Assembly: GCA_963556695.1 (NCBI GenBank)
Contig: CAUWAG010000011.1
Coordinates: forward strand, 682,001-746,000
DNA from: Anthostomella pinea
Taxonomy: Eukaryota > Ascomycota > Sordariomycetes > Xylariales > Xylariaceae
Length of the DNA: 64,000 nt
Direction: 5' to 3'
This document shows, piece after piece, positions 46,881 through 58,933 of this stretch. Both the position numbers and the translations under genes were made by a program. Under the pieces are notes generated by a model. The model ran no database searches. It saw only the letters and a list, made by a program, of their open reading frames with translations, and was not told where the DNA came from. Each line of letters opens with the position of its first letter. The stretch's first letter is position 1.

Positions 46881-47967
46881 GTAAGTATGTAAGGTGCAGG
46901 TGGCTGGGTGGTCGGGTCTGCGGCCGGGTCTGACGCTCCCGGGGATCATTGAATCTATTTCTCACGTTCTAGACAGGCTCATCACTCCGAGCTCAGTAGT
47001 ATAATCATCAGGCCTTACGCCGTCTGAACGCCTGGACCGCCTGCACTATAGCTAGACTGACTGAGTTTGGTAGGATTCTTGATTTGGTGGGATGCCTGGT
47101 TGACTTCTCTCGAAGTTTCTGCGTACATTTGGCAACTGGAATATCTACTCTTTTCGTCGGGGTGTTTATGCTTTATCGAGGTTTGAATTCTTCCGCGCGG
47201 AGGCGTTGGCTTGCCCCCTATTCCCGCCGCGGAAATCGCCAACTATGTACCATCCACCATTCTCATTTACCATCCCCTTCCCCCCTTGGGTCCCAAAACG
47301 CCTCCAATGCAACACACGGAGGCACCTCCGCAGGCCGTTGCGACAAGCTCGTTGACTGTATGATGTGTCACTAGGCCCTCCAGGGAGTTGCGCGTCGCGG
47401 ACCGCAAAGTCTAACGCTTCGGCAGTATACCCGCAATCACCACCGTGGCCGCGCCAGCGCCCGGGATCAGGACCTTGCACCCGGTTTAAATAGCGCGCGT
47501 GGATTTGCACGGGAATGAGCTCGACGAGGGCATCTACCTAGGTCGAGAGACACGGAGGACGGTCACGGGAGGTGGTGGCACTATTTTGAGGCGTGGTTCA
47601 CCGCGTCTGGATACTGCCCTGCTCGCGCGTAAAAAAGACCCTGGGTGATGGATATAAAGTTCATTCTCTTGCAGATGTTGGAGCGGCCGCTCGCGCATAG
47701 GCCTCAAGTATCGCAGGAGAGCCCGACCTCGAGAGCGACGTATATGTCGCTATTAGGAATGAGGCATCAGGAATGGGGAGGGTGCTGGGTATTAAGATCC
47801 GAGGGAAAGTTGCACGCCTTTTAGAGGCGAACATATGAAATGTGGCTGTTCAGTCATCTCAACAATTTGTGGTTGTTTGGGGTAAGTTTCACATGAAATC
47901 CACAAACGATTCAATTTTTTTTTTGGCCATATATGTGTTTATTTTCTATATCAAGTTGACTGCGCAT
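46881..47967. other. No supported gene
   Basis: Downstream of the protease gene. Short frames only; a T10 run lies near 47923-47932. Confidence 0.4.
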
Positions 47968-49627
47968 CTAAAATCTGCCGGGCTTCATGCTCTGGTAGTT
48001 CCTAATCGTCCTGAGGTCCTTCGTCAGGAGAGTCAGCAACTGCCACGCGCCATAGAGGCCCGGCCCGGTCGAATACAGACTGCAGAGTCGCTTGGTGTGC
48101 TCGTCGTCGTCGTATAACGACCCGTACAGAGCACCCGTGGAGAACCATTCATTCGCATTGTCTTTGTATAGAAGCGAACTGCCTGACAACCCCGGTGCTG
48201 TAAAAGAGTTGGCGCGTAAGGGCCCGTACAGGTCGCAGCCTCGCTTGCCCGGCCAGATGGCAATCCCGTCCTGCTTGGTGGGCAGCCAGCCGTCGTGCCA
48301 CTTGCCTGAGTAGCCTGCGTTCGAGTAGAGTGGCTCGCCCTCAGGCAAGGGCGTGCTCATGTCCCATATTTTGCTACACGCGTCAAAGTCAGCATATGCC
48401 CGCGTAGTAAAACAAGCAGACGATGAACGGGAGAACTGACATGTGGAAGTCCTGCCCGATGGGCTTGTCCACCACCATGAGAGACCAATCATCCATGACG
48501 CCGTAACAGTCATGGTCATTTGCCCCCTCGTCATCCTTCCGGGCGACGGCATCGACCACGCTGACGACGGTAGCTTTCTTATCCTCATCCAAATTGTTAA
48601 AGACGTCAGGATACACCACTGCGCCTTTTTGGGGTGAACAATGCTTTGCCGTCAGCACAAGCCATTTCCCAACGATGAGTCCGGAGCATTCGCCCACCTC
48701 CATAAGAACCTTGACCGCAGCCGACCAAGGGCGGTCGCCCTCTTGGTATTCCTTCCGCGTATCCTTGAGGGGAGTGATGCCTTTGTCATCGGAGCTGTCA
48801 TTGTCATTGTCGCCGCCGATGCCGAGCTTGAATAGGAAGGCCTTGAGACCGGCGTCGTCGTGTTTGGAGATGAGGTCCTGGATTCTTTGCTGGTCATCGG
48901 CGCTGATCTGGAGGTACGTCGGCGGCCCGTCATTCTTCCCCGTATTGGCAGTGTCGGCCCCGCCAGATCCTGCCTTTGGCGTTGTACTCTTCCTGCTGGG
49001 GCAAAAGCAATTCTCTATTATCGAGGGGCTGCGCCAAACCGTCTTATCACAATGAGGGCACCAAACATGGCCATACGAGTCGCCGCAGTAACAGGTCTGC
49101 CACTCGTCTGGGTAGCGAAACACGAGTTCGCCGCACTTCGTACAATAGCCAGCCCAGATATCATCTATCGTCCTGGCGCTCACGCCACGAGCAAAAGCTT
49201 TCTCCAGGGGTTTAAGTGGACAACATATTTCGCTGTTCAACTGGAGAAGTCTATCGAAGGTGCTGTAAAGAGGCGGCTTGTATTCGCTTTCCGAGTCGTC
49301 TTCGCCGAAAAAGGCGTCCCAGATAGTCTTTTTATCAGTGACTATCCTCTCCTTGGATAAGGATGCCTGAGACCTAGCTTGCTCAGGGCTGAGAGATTTT
49401 TGCCTGACTAGCTCCTCCCGCTGTGACCTGTGGATGATGGGCATCATCTCTTTCCGTGGTGCTTCCACTCTCTTAGGTGGGCCTCTGGCCTTCGCCATTT
49501 CCACGGCCTCGATCGAAGCACCGTCGCGGTGGGCCATAGGGGGCTCTGGTCGGGCAACAAGCTTGGCTAGGATTCCGGGCGCCCAACATAGCGCAAAGAA
49601 GGTCGCGGCAAGTTTTATGCCAACCAT
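47968..49627 (-). CDS. Trypsin-fold serine protease with N-terminal hydrophobic segment and Cys-rich zinc-ribbon-like module
   Basis: Exons 49627-48441 and 48373-47968 join across an intron (48440-48374, GTCAGT..TAG) to 530 residues. The first ATG in frame (49627) gives MVGIKLAATFFALCWAPGIL, a signal peptide or anchor. Residues 161-209 hold four Cys pairs: CTKC, CYC, CPHC and CFC, looking like two treble-clef or ribbon units. The C-terminal half is chymotrypsin-like: SGLIVGKWLVLTAKHC with His329, MDDWSLMVVDKPIG with Asp near 380, and GLSGSSLLY with Ser near 459, the last in exon 2. All three catalytic positions are present. An acidic, low-complexity linker (GGDNDNDSSDDKG) separates the parts. 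The architecture is unusual; secreted or endomembrane location is inferred. No neighbour suggests a pathway. Confidence 0.85.
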
Positions 49628-51759
49628 TGTGGTAATAAATATCTTCCAGAGTAAAAGGGTGGACAAAATAGAGAGAAGAGATAGGGACGAGTGCGAATGG
49701 AATGCAATGATGTGAGAGATGGCCGCAACATCATTGCAGATTCGAGCTTTTTAATTGACAAGTCGGTCTATCAATGCGACAGATGGCGTCACGATGAATA
49801 ATGAGTCCATCGAGTACTTGTCGTGAGTCGTGGCAATATCACCATCGAACAGCAAGTGGATGTGCAGGGAGTAGGAACCAAAGTGTTGCTATTTTCAACT
49901 TGGCAAGTTCTAGACACCATTGCAGATAATCATAGATCAGAACTTTCCTTATTCTCGACAGAAAAAGTTCGCAACGGATCGAAAAGTTCTGTTATGTGGA
50001 ACCGCCGACTATCACCAAGCTAACTCGCATCCTTCACTAGGGCATCTTGAATACATCTCGAACTTTCGCTCGCCGTCGTTTTACGTATTAAATGCACGCT
50101 ATATATGCGCGCAAGCCTGCGAATGCAGGTAGGTGGCGACAAAGATGACAAAAATCTAGAAGCATGTATATGTATAACTTACCATTACATATAGTAATAA
50201 ATCAGGCAAGCAAAGTACAGACCCATTAGGTCCCGATCTCCGACTCTGCCTAGCTGCCCCCGACTTCCCTAGGATCAGGATCAGGATCGCTCCACTATGG
50301 GGACCTCTCCACGCCTAACCATGTTCTGTTCCTTCTCATAATACTACCTATATTTGCGCAGCGCATTGCTCCATCGGTCGTTTTACAGGGGTTTAGCACA
50401 GCCTACTCCTTCAAGCACGGCGTTGCCGGTGACGTTCTTTGTGCCCTGATCTTGACGAACAAGCAACAGCGGACCGGAAGAACGAGGAAACAACACTCGC
50501 GGAAAGAGCGATATTTGCAAGGAGGCAATCCTCCGGGAATAAGACCAACACTGGGGAGTTGAGACTTGCGTCAGGGACACGGTCCGCAACAATGTCCCGG
50601 CAGTAGAAAGGCTCTCGGCGGAAGGTTTCGCGGTACCGATATATGTTGCTACATATGCTTGAAATATGCTATGACGGGTGGCGATACGCAAGGTCGGTTA
50701 GGATTAGGGGTCGTTCCGCGGGGTCAAGGGGCGATGCGAACACCCACACAGTAACCTATGATTACCTATATACGTACGGGTGAGAAATGGGGCATATGCT
50801 AACCACATTCACGGCATAGCTAATATTAAGAGTATCGCGGCAAAGTCTCGGCCACCCCCGAGTGTTCCTTGGCCACCCGCCACGTATGATATTTGAAGAC
50901 GAAATCACCCGCGGAGCAACGACTCGACAAGCCTCGGGTCCGAATATCATGTAAAGAAATGCAGACAACGGACATGGGGTGATGGACGATGGTTTCTCAA
51001 CCGGGTCTCACGAGTCGGTATGCTCTAGATGTATGCATATATCGATGAGTCTATGGGATGATGTGGCTCTTCAACCCATTTTCTAGCCACAATGACGGAT
51101 GGGTCACGAACCAGGATACAAGGTACCTTGGAGCCCAACGGGTACCCGTTTGTACCTGTTTTGTACCCAACTGGGATGATAGCTACTTCTGGGATGGGGA
51201 CACCACCCATCCCTTCTTTCAATCAAGCAACTTCCAGAATACAGACCAATAGCCACCTATCGTGACCCTGGTCCTTATTCTGGATACCGCTACCACAAGG
51301 CACAATGATACATAGATATATGGCCAAGCCGGCACGTATTCCCGAGTCTTCACTTCCGACTACAGGCTCTCGACTCCCGGCCTTTGACGCCATAGTCGGG
51401 TATCCGACGCCATGGTTCCCGACGCCATGGTCCAAACCGGATGCTGTACGCCAGCATGCCCACACCCCAGATTCCGCGCTCCACATTTGTATCCTTACTC
51501 CTCGCCCCGCGCCCCACCAAGCCCCAACGAACTCACGCTCCTGTGTCTTGTCGGCGGAACTGATCTGCGCCGATCTCTGACGGTGTGGCAAATGCGTCCT
51601 GTACCGGCCGTCGGAGTTCACAGGTCCGGGCTTCTGGGCCTGCCTCCAGGATTCAGGGGCTGGGGTTCTAAAGAGATAGGATGAACATGACCAGAGCATG
51701 GGCGTGCTAGTCAAAGGGGCACTACTGCATGCTGCGAGACTTTATGCTTATGTCTTGGG
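49628..51759. other. No supported gene
   Basis: Two kilobases upstream of the protease gene without convincing protein text. The part next to 49628 should hold the protease promoter. Short direct duplications (GACGCCATGGT at about 51409 and 51421) were noted. Confidence 0.4.
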
Positions 51760-51839
51760 TCAGCAGACGACCTGCACTGGAGCGCCACGATGATCAGCAA
51801 TAAGAGGTGTGCCCAGGACGAGGTCGAATCGCCGTGAGT

Positions 51840-52080
51840 AGCTCCCTAACGAGGCAGCAATAGACTGGATGAGCGGAGGGATCGAAGCAGGAAATAAAGG
51901 TGTCGGGCTTGGTTGATTTGGTAGTCGGCGGAGGAGTCCGTGCCTCGGAGGGCTTTGATGTCGAGAGCGAATATGACAGGGTGAGCGAGCTTGGCCTGGT
52001 TGTCGGCGAAGGACTGGCGCGGGCTGGGACTTGATCGTCGATGTGGCTTTAGAGCCGTTGGGACGTTGAGCAGGCTGTCC
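51840..52080 (-). pseudogene. Short coding-like segment
   Basis: The minus strand reads NVPTALKPHRRSSPSPRQSF, ADNQAKLAHPVIFALDIKAL and DYQINQARHLYFLLRSLRSS, then a stop. It has folded-protein character but no start, partner exon or family match. Confidence 0.25.
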
Positions 52081-53732
52081 AAGGGATATCAGCAGCGTGT
52101 ATCGGCTTGATATCATGGGATACTTGGCCGCTAGGGGAGTTCATCAGCAGCGGAGTATGACTTGGTGCAGTAAAGGAATGGAAGCCAGGGAAGGACTTCC
52201 TTTCACCTGGCCTGATGGCCAGCGAACTGAGTCGGCCTTGGGAACTGGAGACTCGTAAGATACGGTAGATGTGAGCCGCTTCAACTGAACGCAGTGAATG
52301 CATTGAATGACTTGAAGACATATGCAATCGGGGCAGCGATTGAAGAGCAGGACAGGTCCCTGCATTTCGCGGCACTTGAACGTGGTGGATGTGTAGAAAC
52401 AGACTCAACCGCCGACTTATACCACGGGTCTCTGTGGTTGCCGGCGGCGACCACGACGAGGACGAGGACGCGGACGTTAGCGACGTTTCATTGAAAGTCC
52501 GAACTCCCTCCATCATCTCTTCGTATCGCTCTTTTCCACTCTCCGTCTCCCACTCTCCCTGTCTCTATCTACCCTTCTCGCTCTCCCTTGCAACACCCAA
52601 GTCGATCGCCGACCACAGCCGGAGTTCTGTGATTGTCGTGTAGGACAAGGAGAGCATCATGATGGTTGACTTTCATGTCAATGCCGAGAGTGGCACGAGA
52701 TACCACGCCGAGTTTGCACTCCTGCGTATCTGCGCATCTGCCTTCCTGCCAGGGGACCGCCATGAACGAATAATTCTGGTACATGGCTGCTTACCGGCAA
52801 AGGGCCCATTTACAGTAACCAACTTGGACCCGGGGGTGATGACCTCAGCATAGGTGCGACTCACCAAATAGCTGATCGAGGTCAGGGGCTGTCGGGGGCT
52901 GACACAAGCAAGTGTAGGCGTTGACAGCGGCAGTTGAATTTGCATCTGCCGGGTCCTCGATCACTCCTCTTCCGTTCGAGGTCGAACCCATTGCGTCCGT
53001 CGTTCGTCTGGAGACTCGAGCGTGTCTATGTAAGGTTTTACTAGAGGTTACGGGGGACTAACTTGACCGAAGCAGCAACATTGCAACATTCCTCCTCTGC
53101 CTCTTTGGCCTCTGCCACATCGCCAACATCAACACCACCATAATCAGCACTTTCGCACCAATCCCGTTTGGCTCTTAATGATATGCAAGATGGTGAGACG
53201 AGGCTTCGTAATATGTCTATAGTCTACCAACGACGAGATGCATGTCGCGTACAAGAAGCAGCTGGACTGCGGCAGTCTTTCTCTCTGCGAGGGTCCAGAC
53301 AGCTGGTTCGTTCATGCAGGCTGATTTGATCTAAGTCGTGTCTTCTGCTGCTCGGAGCGGAGGCAACATATGGCGCATCGTCAATAGATCCATGCATCAA
53401 TCCGGCCATCCACCTAGACGCAACAGTGACAACTGCCAACTGCATCCTCATCTCCCAGCCTATGTAGTGCCGCTGGTAACAGTGCGCAATTGCACCGCCG
53501 CATCAGTGTAGCTCACTACTAGCCACAGCCTATGCAGCATAGATCCCCCCATATCCTCGCGCTTCAGGCTGCGTCCCCTCCTTGCTGCCAGCTCAGCACT
53601 CACTCCTTGTACCCAAGCCTTGGCGTCAACTTGCTCAATATTGCGGTAGAGCCTGCATCAATTCCATAAAATAGACACTATCTCTCAATCTGTTAGGTCG
53701 GTAACATAAAGTCCCTGAGTGTTGTTATCATA
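52081..53732. other. No supported gene
   Basis: An acidic plus-strand patch near 52440-52500 (GGDHDEDEDADVSDVSL) may be an isolated exon relic. Otherwise short frames only. Confidence 0.35.
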
Positions 53733-53925
53733 ATGCCCTCTACCAAGGCGATCGACGACGCAGACGCCAGAATGCAGGCACTCATCATCCAGGATATCGC
53801 GATTCAAGACCACGCAGTCCCTTGACCACCATCACGACCGAATTGCTGCTGGACATCACACAGAAACCCGAACAAGAGCGACTATTCCTCTTTACACAGA
53901 CAGCACTGCTTCCGATTCCGATAAC

Positions 53926-54510
53926 ATGGCTTCCGATCCCGGCAAGGGTCTCGGGGAGGCAAAGGTGTAAGTTACATCGCGACACCATCCCATCCCGGCC
54001 GTGAATTTCGAGTAAGCACCCGCGACTAACACCACCGCCGTGCACAGGACATCAAGAGACACCGGTACGGCGCAGCGCACCTGTTTTCAGTGTTGGGATT
54101 GCGATATTGACTAACCTACCTGCAGCAAGATCCTCCGCGACAATATCCAGGGTATCGGTAAGTTCCTGCCCATGTATGTGTCCAGACAGATGACTGGCCC
54201 GTCGCGGAAGCGACAAGCGCATCTCGGACCAGATCTACGAGGTGATCCGGACGGCTTCCGATCCCAATAGCACGCTGGAGCAGTATGTGCATTTCATCGT
54301 GGTAGGACTGTTGTTGGACATCCAACATGGATTCCTGCACGACGACTGTCGACACGATTCCGTATTGCCCGCAACCATGCGTCTCATTCTCGGCACCAGC
54401 GCCATGGCCGCCATGGCAAGAGTATCTCCCTCGACTGCTACGTCTGACAGATTTCCATCATCCATCAGGTCGCCATTCTCCAGGGGTGCTACTGTGACAT
54501 TTCTTTCCGC
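53926..54510 (+). pseudogene. Decayed histone H4-like gene
   Basis: An ATG at 53926 starts MASDPGKGLGEAK. An intron (53965-54047, GTGTAAGT..CAG) leads to DIKRHR, and a second (54065-54125, GTACGG..CAG) leads exactly in phase to KILRDNIQGI, the H4 signature of tail and first helix. After a diverged piece with an in-frame TGA comes LARRGSDKRISDQIYEVIRT, then LEQYVHFIV, matching the second H4 helix. Farther on RNHASHS, GKSISLDCY, VAILQGCYCDISF resembles the last H4 helix and beta strand. H4 is normally almost invariant over 103 residues; this copy has many changes, a nonsense codon and lost splice logic past residue 30. It is a dead copy or a remnant of a diverged H4 variant. Confidence 0.7.
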
Positions 54511-54559
54511 TCGTCCCCTCCAGCTGCTGCGCGACAAGGCATCATCATCATGTACACTT

Positions 54560-54745
54560 TCGAAATGGGTACTGTCAGTTATTGGGATGACGTGAACAGC
54601 GGTGATCGCTACGCGCTCTGGTGGGTCATCGTTAAGGGCCGCAAACGCGCCCTTATTGCAATATTCGGGCGCGATGCTCCCGCCGTTCGCATTTACTTCG
54701 AAGATGACCACCGCATTGCCAACGCAAGACCCGGAATCGGCTTAT
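54560..54745 (+). repeat. HRIANA repeat family, plus copy
   Basis: The plus strand reads WDDVNSGDR, then LIAIFGRDAPAVRIYFEDDH and RIANARPG. It matches the motif at 12931-13440 (RRDPAVVQVYFEQGHRIANAG) and, inverted, the one at 55085-55150. Flanking text differs. Origin unknown. Confidence 0.55.
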
Positions 54746-55160
54746 TCCAGACGTCTCTCCTGCCTGAGTGCTGGCGCAAGCCCGAGCTCGAGAAGCCCGA
54801 CCACGGGTAACACCGACTCTTCGTCAAGATCGTCGCCGCCCGGGTCTACCTTCTGTTGAGCATAATCAAAGAGGACAACGACCGCGCGGGTTCTAGTTGC
54901 AGAACGATTAATTAAAGAGGCGATCGTTTGATAGAGCGGGCGCGACGAGCAAGCAGAGTGAGCTGAGGCTCTGGTTGGTGTCGGCGTCGGCGGCGCTGTC
55001 GGCGGCGCTGTCGGCCACGGCACGGTGAGCAGCGACTGGATGCATGCATGGCGATATGATATCTAGTGATGGCCGAGTCAGGGTCCTGCATTTGCATTGG
55101 CAATACGATAACCTAGCTCGAAGTAAATGTGAACGGTAGCAGCCTTAAGTTTTTCGCACC
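54746..55160 (-). repeat. HRIANA repeat family, minus copy
   Basis: Minus-strand text AATVHIYFELGYRIANANAG (near 55085-55150) is the third copy. Downstream on the same strand, TIASLINRSATRTRAVVVLF and DYAQQKVDPGGDDLDEES look coding. Together with the plus copy it makes an inverted pair some 350 bp apart. Confidence 0.5.
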
Positions 55161-56879
55161 AAAAGGATCATCTTCACACCGTCCGACTCCCACCCAGGCT
55201 GTACAATCGTCCCACGAAGCCATGTCTAAGCCCGTCCCAGGAAACCCCAGGGAGTATGACGATTATATACTGTAACCTGAAGCCCGAGACCGGTGGGCCA
55301 ACCCATGATGCTCTGCTTGTACGCCTTAGCTGATTTTAGATAGAGTTTCTTATAGAGAATAACTCGGTCAAACTGGGCAACTTTGGCTCGTCCACGATGA
55401 TCCAGTCCAGCACCTAACTTTGCAAACGAGCTATTACTACGGCGATTCGCGTCCTTCGTATCCTTTTCCCATATGCCCGCCACGGAGTATCCCTCGCCTG
55501 AGCCCAAGGTCAAGACGAACGCAGCAAGTTCGCCGTAGAGTCCGCTCTACAACACCTCTCGTCCCTCTGGCCGGGGGTCAATGGTGCTCCGAAGAGCACC
55601 GCTCTGCCGATTGGAAGCGGGATGTAATGTCGCGCGACTTGACGCCGCCCTAGAAGTACGTTACCAAGAAGGCCATCGAGTTTAAGGACAAGCTGGGGTA
55701 GTGCTTAACTAAAGGAGCCGTCTCTTTACGAGCACAATTTTCGACAACGACTCCTATTAATCAAGGCTCAAACCACCTGTCCTGTCCTCACTGAATAGCA
55801 ACAAGCATGATCAAGCCCAGGCGATCCATACCTGGCCCATTTTCACAGTACGACTGCTGGTGATTCCACAAACGACTTTGTTGATGTACGTGAAGAAGGA
55901 AAGAAACTATGAAGCTAGCTAGTTGACATGATCTGGTATATATACCACTGGGGTTGCGGGGCTGCCATCTAGTGCCGTAACACCCATCTACAAAACGATA
56001 CAGGCTCTCGGTCCTCGTCGCTCAAGTTGTCAAGAGACTCATATATAAGGTGATTGCTGCTCGATGCTCTGCCAACTAACGACAACGACAACGACGACAT
56101 CCGCCACCAACCCAGGATCACAAGACGATATGGTCGCTGATGATCCCAAACGCCCACCCATTTCGCGAGATTTGCATACGCGGAACTGATCCTCGTGTCC
56201 AGGACCTGCTTACGTGCTCGTCCCATACCGGGAGTTGAACTCCGAACCTCTCCTACCGCGACGGGGCTACTCCCTGTGGGATCCCTCTTGCCCGGCACCT
56301 GCCTACGTGCGCGTCCCTCTCCGAGAGGTCGTGCATCCCCACCCCAGGTACCACGTCCCGTGGCCGCCGGATCAACCTTGGAAGATGATGTGGCCGCCCC
56401 AGGCCAGCAATGCTAAGGAACATCGACGAGCTCAGTGGCAACCCTTTCGTTTCAAGCGATTGGGCACATAATGAAACAAGCTTCGTGCAGAGTACAAGGC
56501 GCAAAGAACTTCACCCAGAGGGCCGGTCCAGTGCAAGACCAGAACTCCGTCCCAAGACATTGCTGCTGCTGCTGCCGGCCTAGACTCCTAAGCCGACGCG
56601 GCTGATAGCCACAGGAAGCACCAGCGAGCTACCTCCGTCCGACCCTCATCTTCAATAACAGATCGTGGACTTGCAGGGTCAGCTCACAGCCAAAATCTAC
56701 GTCGAGAGCGAGACGAGGCGATTGCAGCCTCGAAACGACGCAATTTCCAAACGAGACAGGAAATATCCCCTCTTCGATCCCAGATCGCACCACTAGTCGC
56801 CGCGCCCTCGGCTTGACACGGCCGGGGTGTGCACCGTCAAAAGCTCGATCAAAAAAACAAAACAACGGCGAAAGCTTGC
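55161..56879. other. No supported gene
   Basis: Short frames on both strands. A plus segment at 56195-56471 is Arg/Pro-rich in two frames and antisense-open; no motif. A CTGCTGCTGCTGC patch lies near 56562. Confidence 0.35.
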
Positions 56880-57669
56880 CCAACGTGGTTTCACCTAATT
56901 AATGCTTTGGCCAAGGACATGAACGAGCTAGCGAGGCTGGAAATAGGCGTACGCAACCCATCGTCGGGAATTCAGCCCGGAACCGCACTCCTCGTAAAAC
57001 GACCACTCGTCATCCAGACGCAAGCGAGGCCGTTACAACGATGACGAAGAGGACGCCGAGGATAAAGAGCCCGCTGTCGACCACTTACAGGGGAAAATAG
57101 AACAATTGAGCCACGAGTTGAGTCATGACGACGCCGACGATGCCGCTATGATGGCGGATGCGCTCATGACGGACAAGCAACATAAGTTTAGGTTGCTGCC
57201 TGGTGGTGTGAAGCTTCCCCTTATAACAGAACCGCTCACTAGAGATGTCGACCGACGACGAGTACAATCCGGAGCCCCTTCTTCTTCCTGTCCCTCCCGA
57301 CCCGCGGTCGTTGTGGTCAGCCAACTCTACGCCCCAAGTACCGCCGACACTCCCATCTTTTGCGCCTCTTGCTGTTCTCAAGGTTGGCAAAACGCTGCTT
57401 GTTCTTAGGGACCGACACATCGTTAGCCTCGGCAGTGCCCATGGCCCCTTATGTAGAAGCCAGTCTCCCAAAGCTTTCGGCCTCGAGGCCAGCCAATACA
57501 CTTCTCTTTGATCATTGCTTTGAGGTACGCGATCATGGCGTCGTTGTAAGCGGTAATGCTGTGCTTCCAAGGCGGGAGGTATCCATATGCAGCTGTGGCA
57601 TTGGGGTGTCATACGCCGTATGTTAGTGGGGGTTTCCACATCCAGGAGTTGACCGACCTGTTCCTTCAT
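56880..57669 (+). pseudogene. Relic with acidic and helical text
   Basis: Plus-strand text LARLEIGVRNPSSGIQPGTA and LLVKRPLVIQTQARPLQR passes by a frame change near 57040 into RYNDDEEDAEDKEPAVDHLQ, GKIEQLSHELSHDDADDAAM and MADALMTDKQHKFRLLPGG. A further frame from 57245 reads DDEYNPEPLLLPVPPDPRSL. The minus strand is open for 194 codons over the same place (57085-57669), with one coding-like piece in another frame (TAYNDAMIAYLKAMIKEKCI). Strand and family remain uncertain. Confidence 0.3.
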
Positions 57670-58552
57670 CCCCCCCAGGTGATTGCCGCTCGGGGCAGAC
57701 TACAGATTGGGAGTGGGAGCGGACTCTGGGCGAGTTGAATGAGGATGACCTGAGTTCGAGACACCCGCGCGCAGTTGGACAACGGACGGCTCGCCTGAGG
57801 CTGGACTTTGTGTCGTTTAAGCCTTGTTCAATAGGACTCGTCGTCAAAAACCGTGCTCGTAGAGACGGCTCAATCTTAGGAAGCCGTCGGCTTCCCTCTG
57901 AAGAACTGTCAAGGCGGGAGGGATCCATGTGCAGCTATGATGTGGTCTGGAACTTAAAGAGATTAACCTGCATATCAAATGACACAAAAAGAGCTTAACA
58001 TCACCGACTGGCTGTCCTGCCCAGACGAAAAAAAGTAGCTGAGCTCGCGTGGTGCTATCGAGTCGCTACCAAAAGCAGTTGGGGATCCTGGAACGGGCAT
58101 AAGGCACAAGAGCAAATATGGTTATCAGCCAGAGTTCCAGCCTACTAGACGTCTAAGATCGAGATTTCCATAGTATGTATATAAAATGGCCGGCTAAGAA
58201 GGTGTACGAAGGAAGGCTGCGCCGGGTCTTCTAGTCCGTAGATTGTTGTCGACGACGGCATCGCAGCAGGTACGACGCGGACTGAGACGGGCGAGACGGC
58301 AAGATACCTAGAGATATGGATCGTCGGGTCTCGCCAGTTCGGCAACTAAGCTGTCGGATGGACGAAGAGCAGGAGGAGATGGAACCATAGAGCAGGTAGA
58401 CAGGCGGCCCTAGATCAACCCACAAGTCAGCAAGGTCCCTGATCCAATTCGCACTCGCACTCATCACGACAAGCTCCTCGGTAACAGCGACAACGCGCAC
58501 TAAGCAGCAGAGACAGAAGACATACCGATAGCAGTACCGTGAACACGGCACA
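57670..58552. other. No supported gene
   Basis: A plus frame at 57735-57998 and a minus frame at 57623-57928 oppose each other. Neither has a motif. Confidence 0.35.
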
Positions 58553-58933
58553 ATGCCATCTAGCAGCCCAGCGCGAGCCCAGCGCCTCGCCACCGCAGCG
58601 TTTCCGGAGCTCCAGTGGACTTTTCAACAGACGTCAGCAAGCCGCCGCGTCCTCACCACCTTATATCCAGCCGCCGAGTCGCGGGAACAGTCATTTCGTC
58701 GATGGGCCGCATCGGCGGTGGAATTTGCCGGCTGGGTTGTGCTCGTAAAAAGACGGAAAGTTGCGTGTAGATCTGGATTCGAGTCCGAGTCCGAAGCCTC
58801 TACAACTGACGGTCTCTTCAAGTTGAGGAGAGCACGGGGTCAGGGGAAAATGAAAGGGGAGGAAGAAACATCAAGACTCGGGCAGCGAGGCTCTCATGGC
58901 CAAATTAGGCCTGGTCCCGACGGTGGACGATGA
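58553..58933 (+). CDS. Possible small hypothetical protein
   Basis: An ATG at 58553 opens 126 codons: MPSSSPARAQRLATAAFPEL, then QQTSASRRVLTTLYPAAESR and a Gly/Arg-rich tail. No domain, signal or membrane segment was found. The frame could be chance in GC-rich DNA. Confidence 0.2.
   Translation: MPSSSPARAQRLATAAFPELQWTFQQTSASRRVLTTLYPAAESREQSFRRWAASAVEFAGWVVLVKRRKVACRSGFESESEASTTDGLFKLRRARGQGKMKGEEETSRLGQRGSHGQIRPGPDGGR

Noticed and set aside
54235..54711. 158-codon minus-strand frame
   Set aside because: It lies opposite the H4-like relic and the HRIANA copy, both of which have recognisable plus-strand text.
56210..56290. Possible tRNA on the minus strand (GAGTTCAACTCCCGG resembles a T arm)
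   Set aside because: No acceptor stem, anticodon arm or D arm could be folded around it.
57085..57669. 194-codon minus-strand frame as a real gene
   Set aside because: No motif; coding-like text on the minus strand lies in a different, interrupted frame, and the plus strand has acidic exon-like text.
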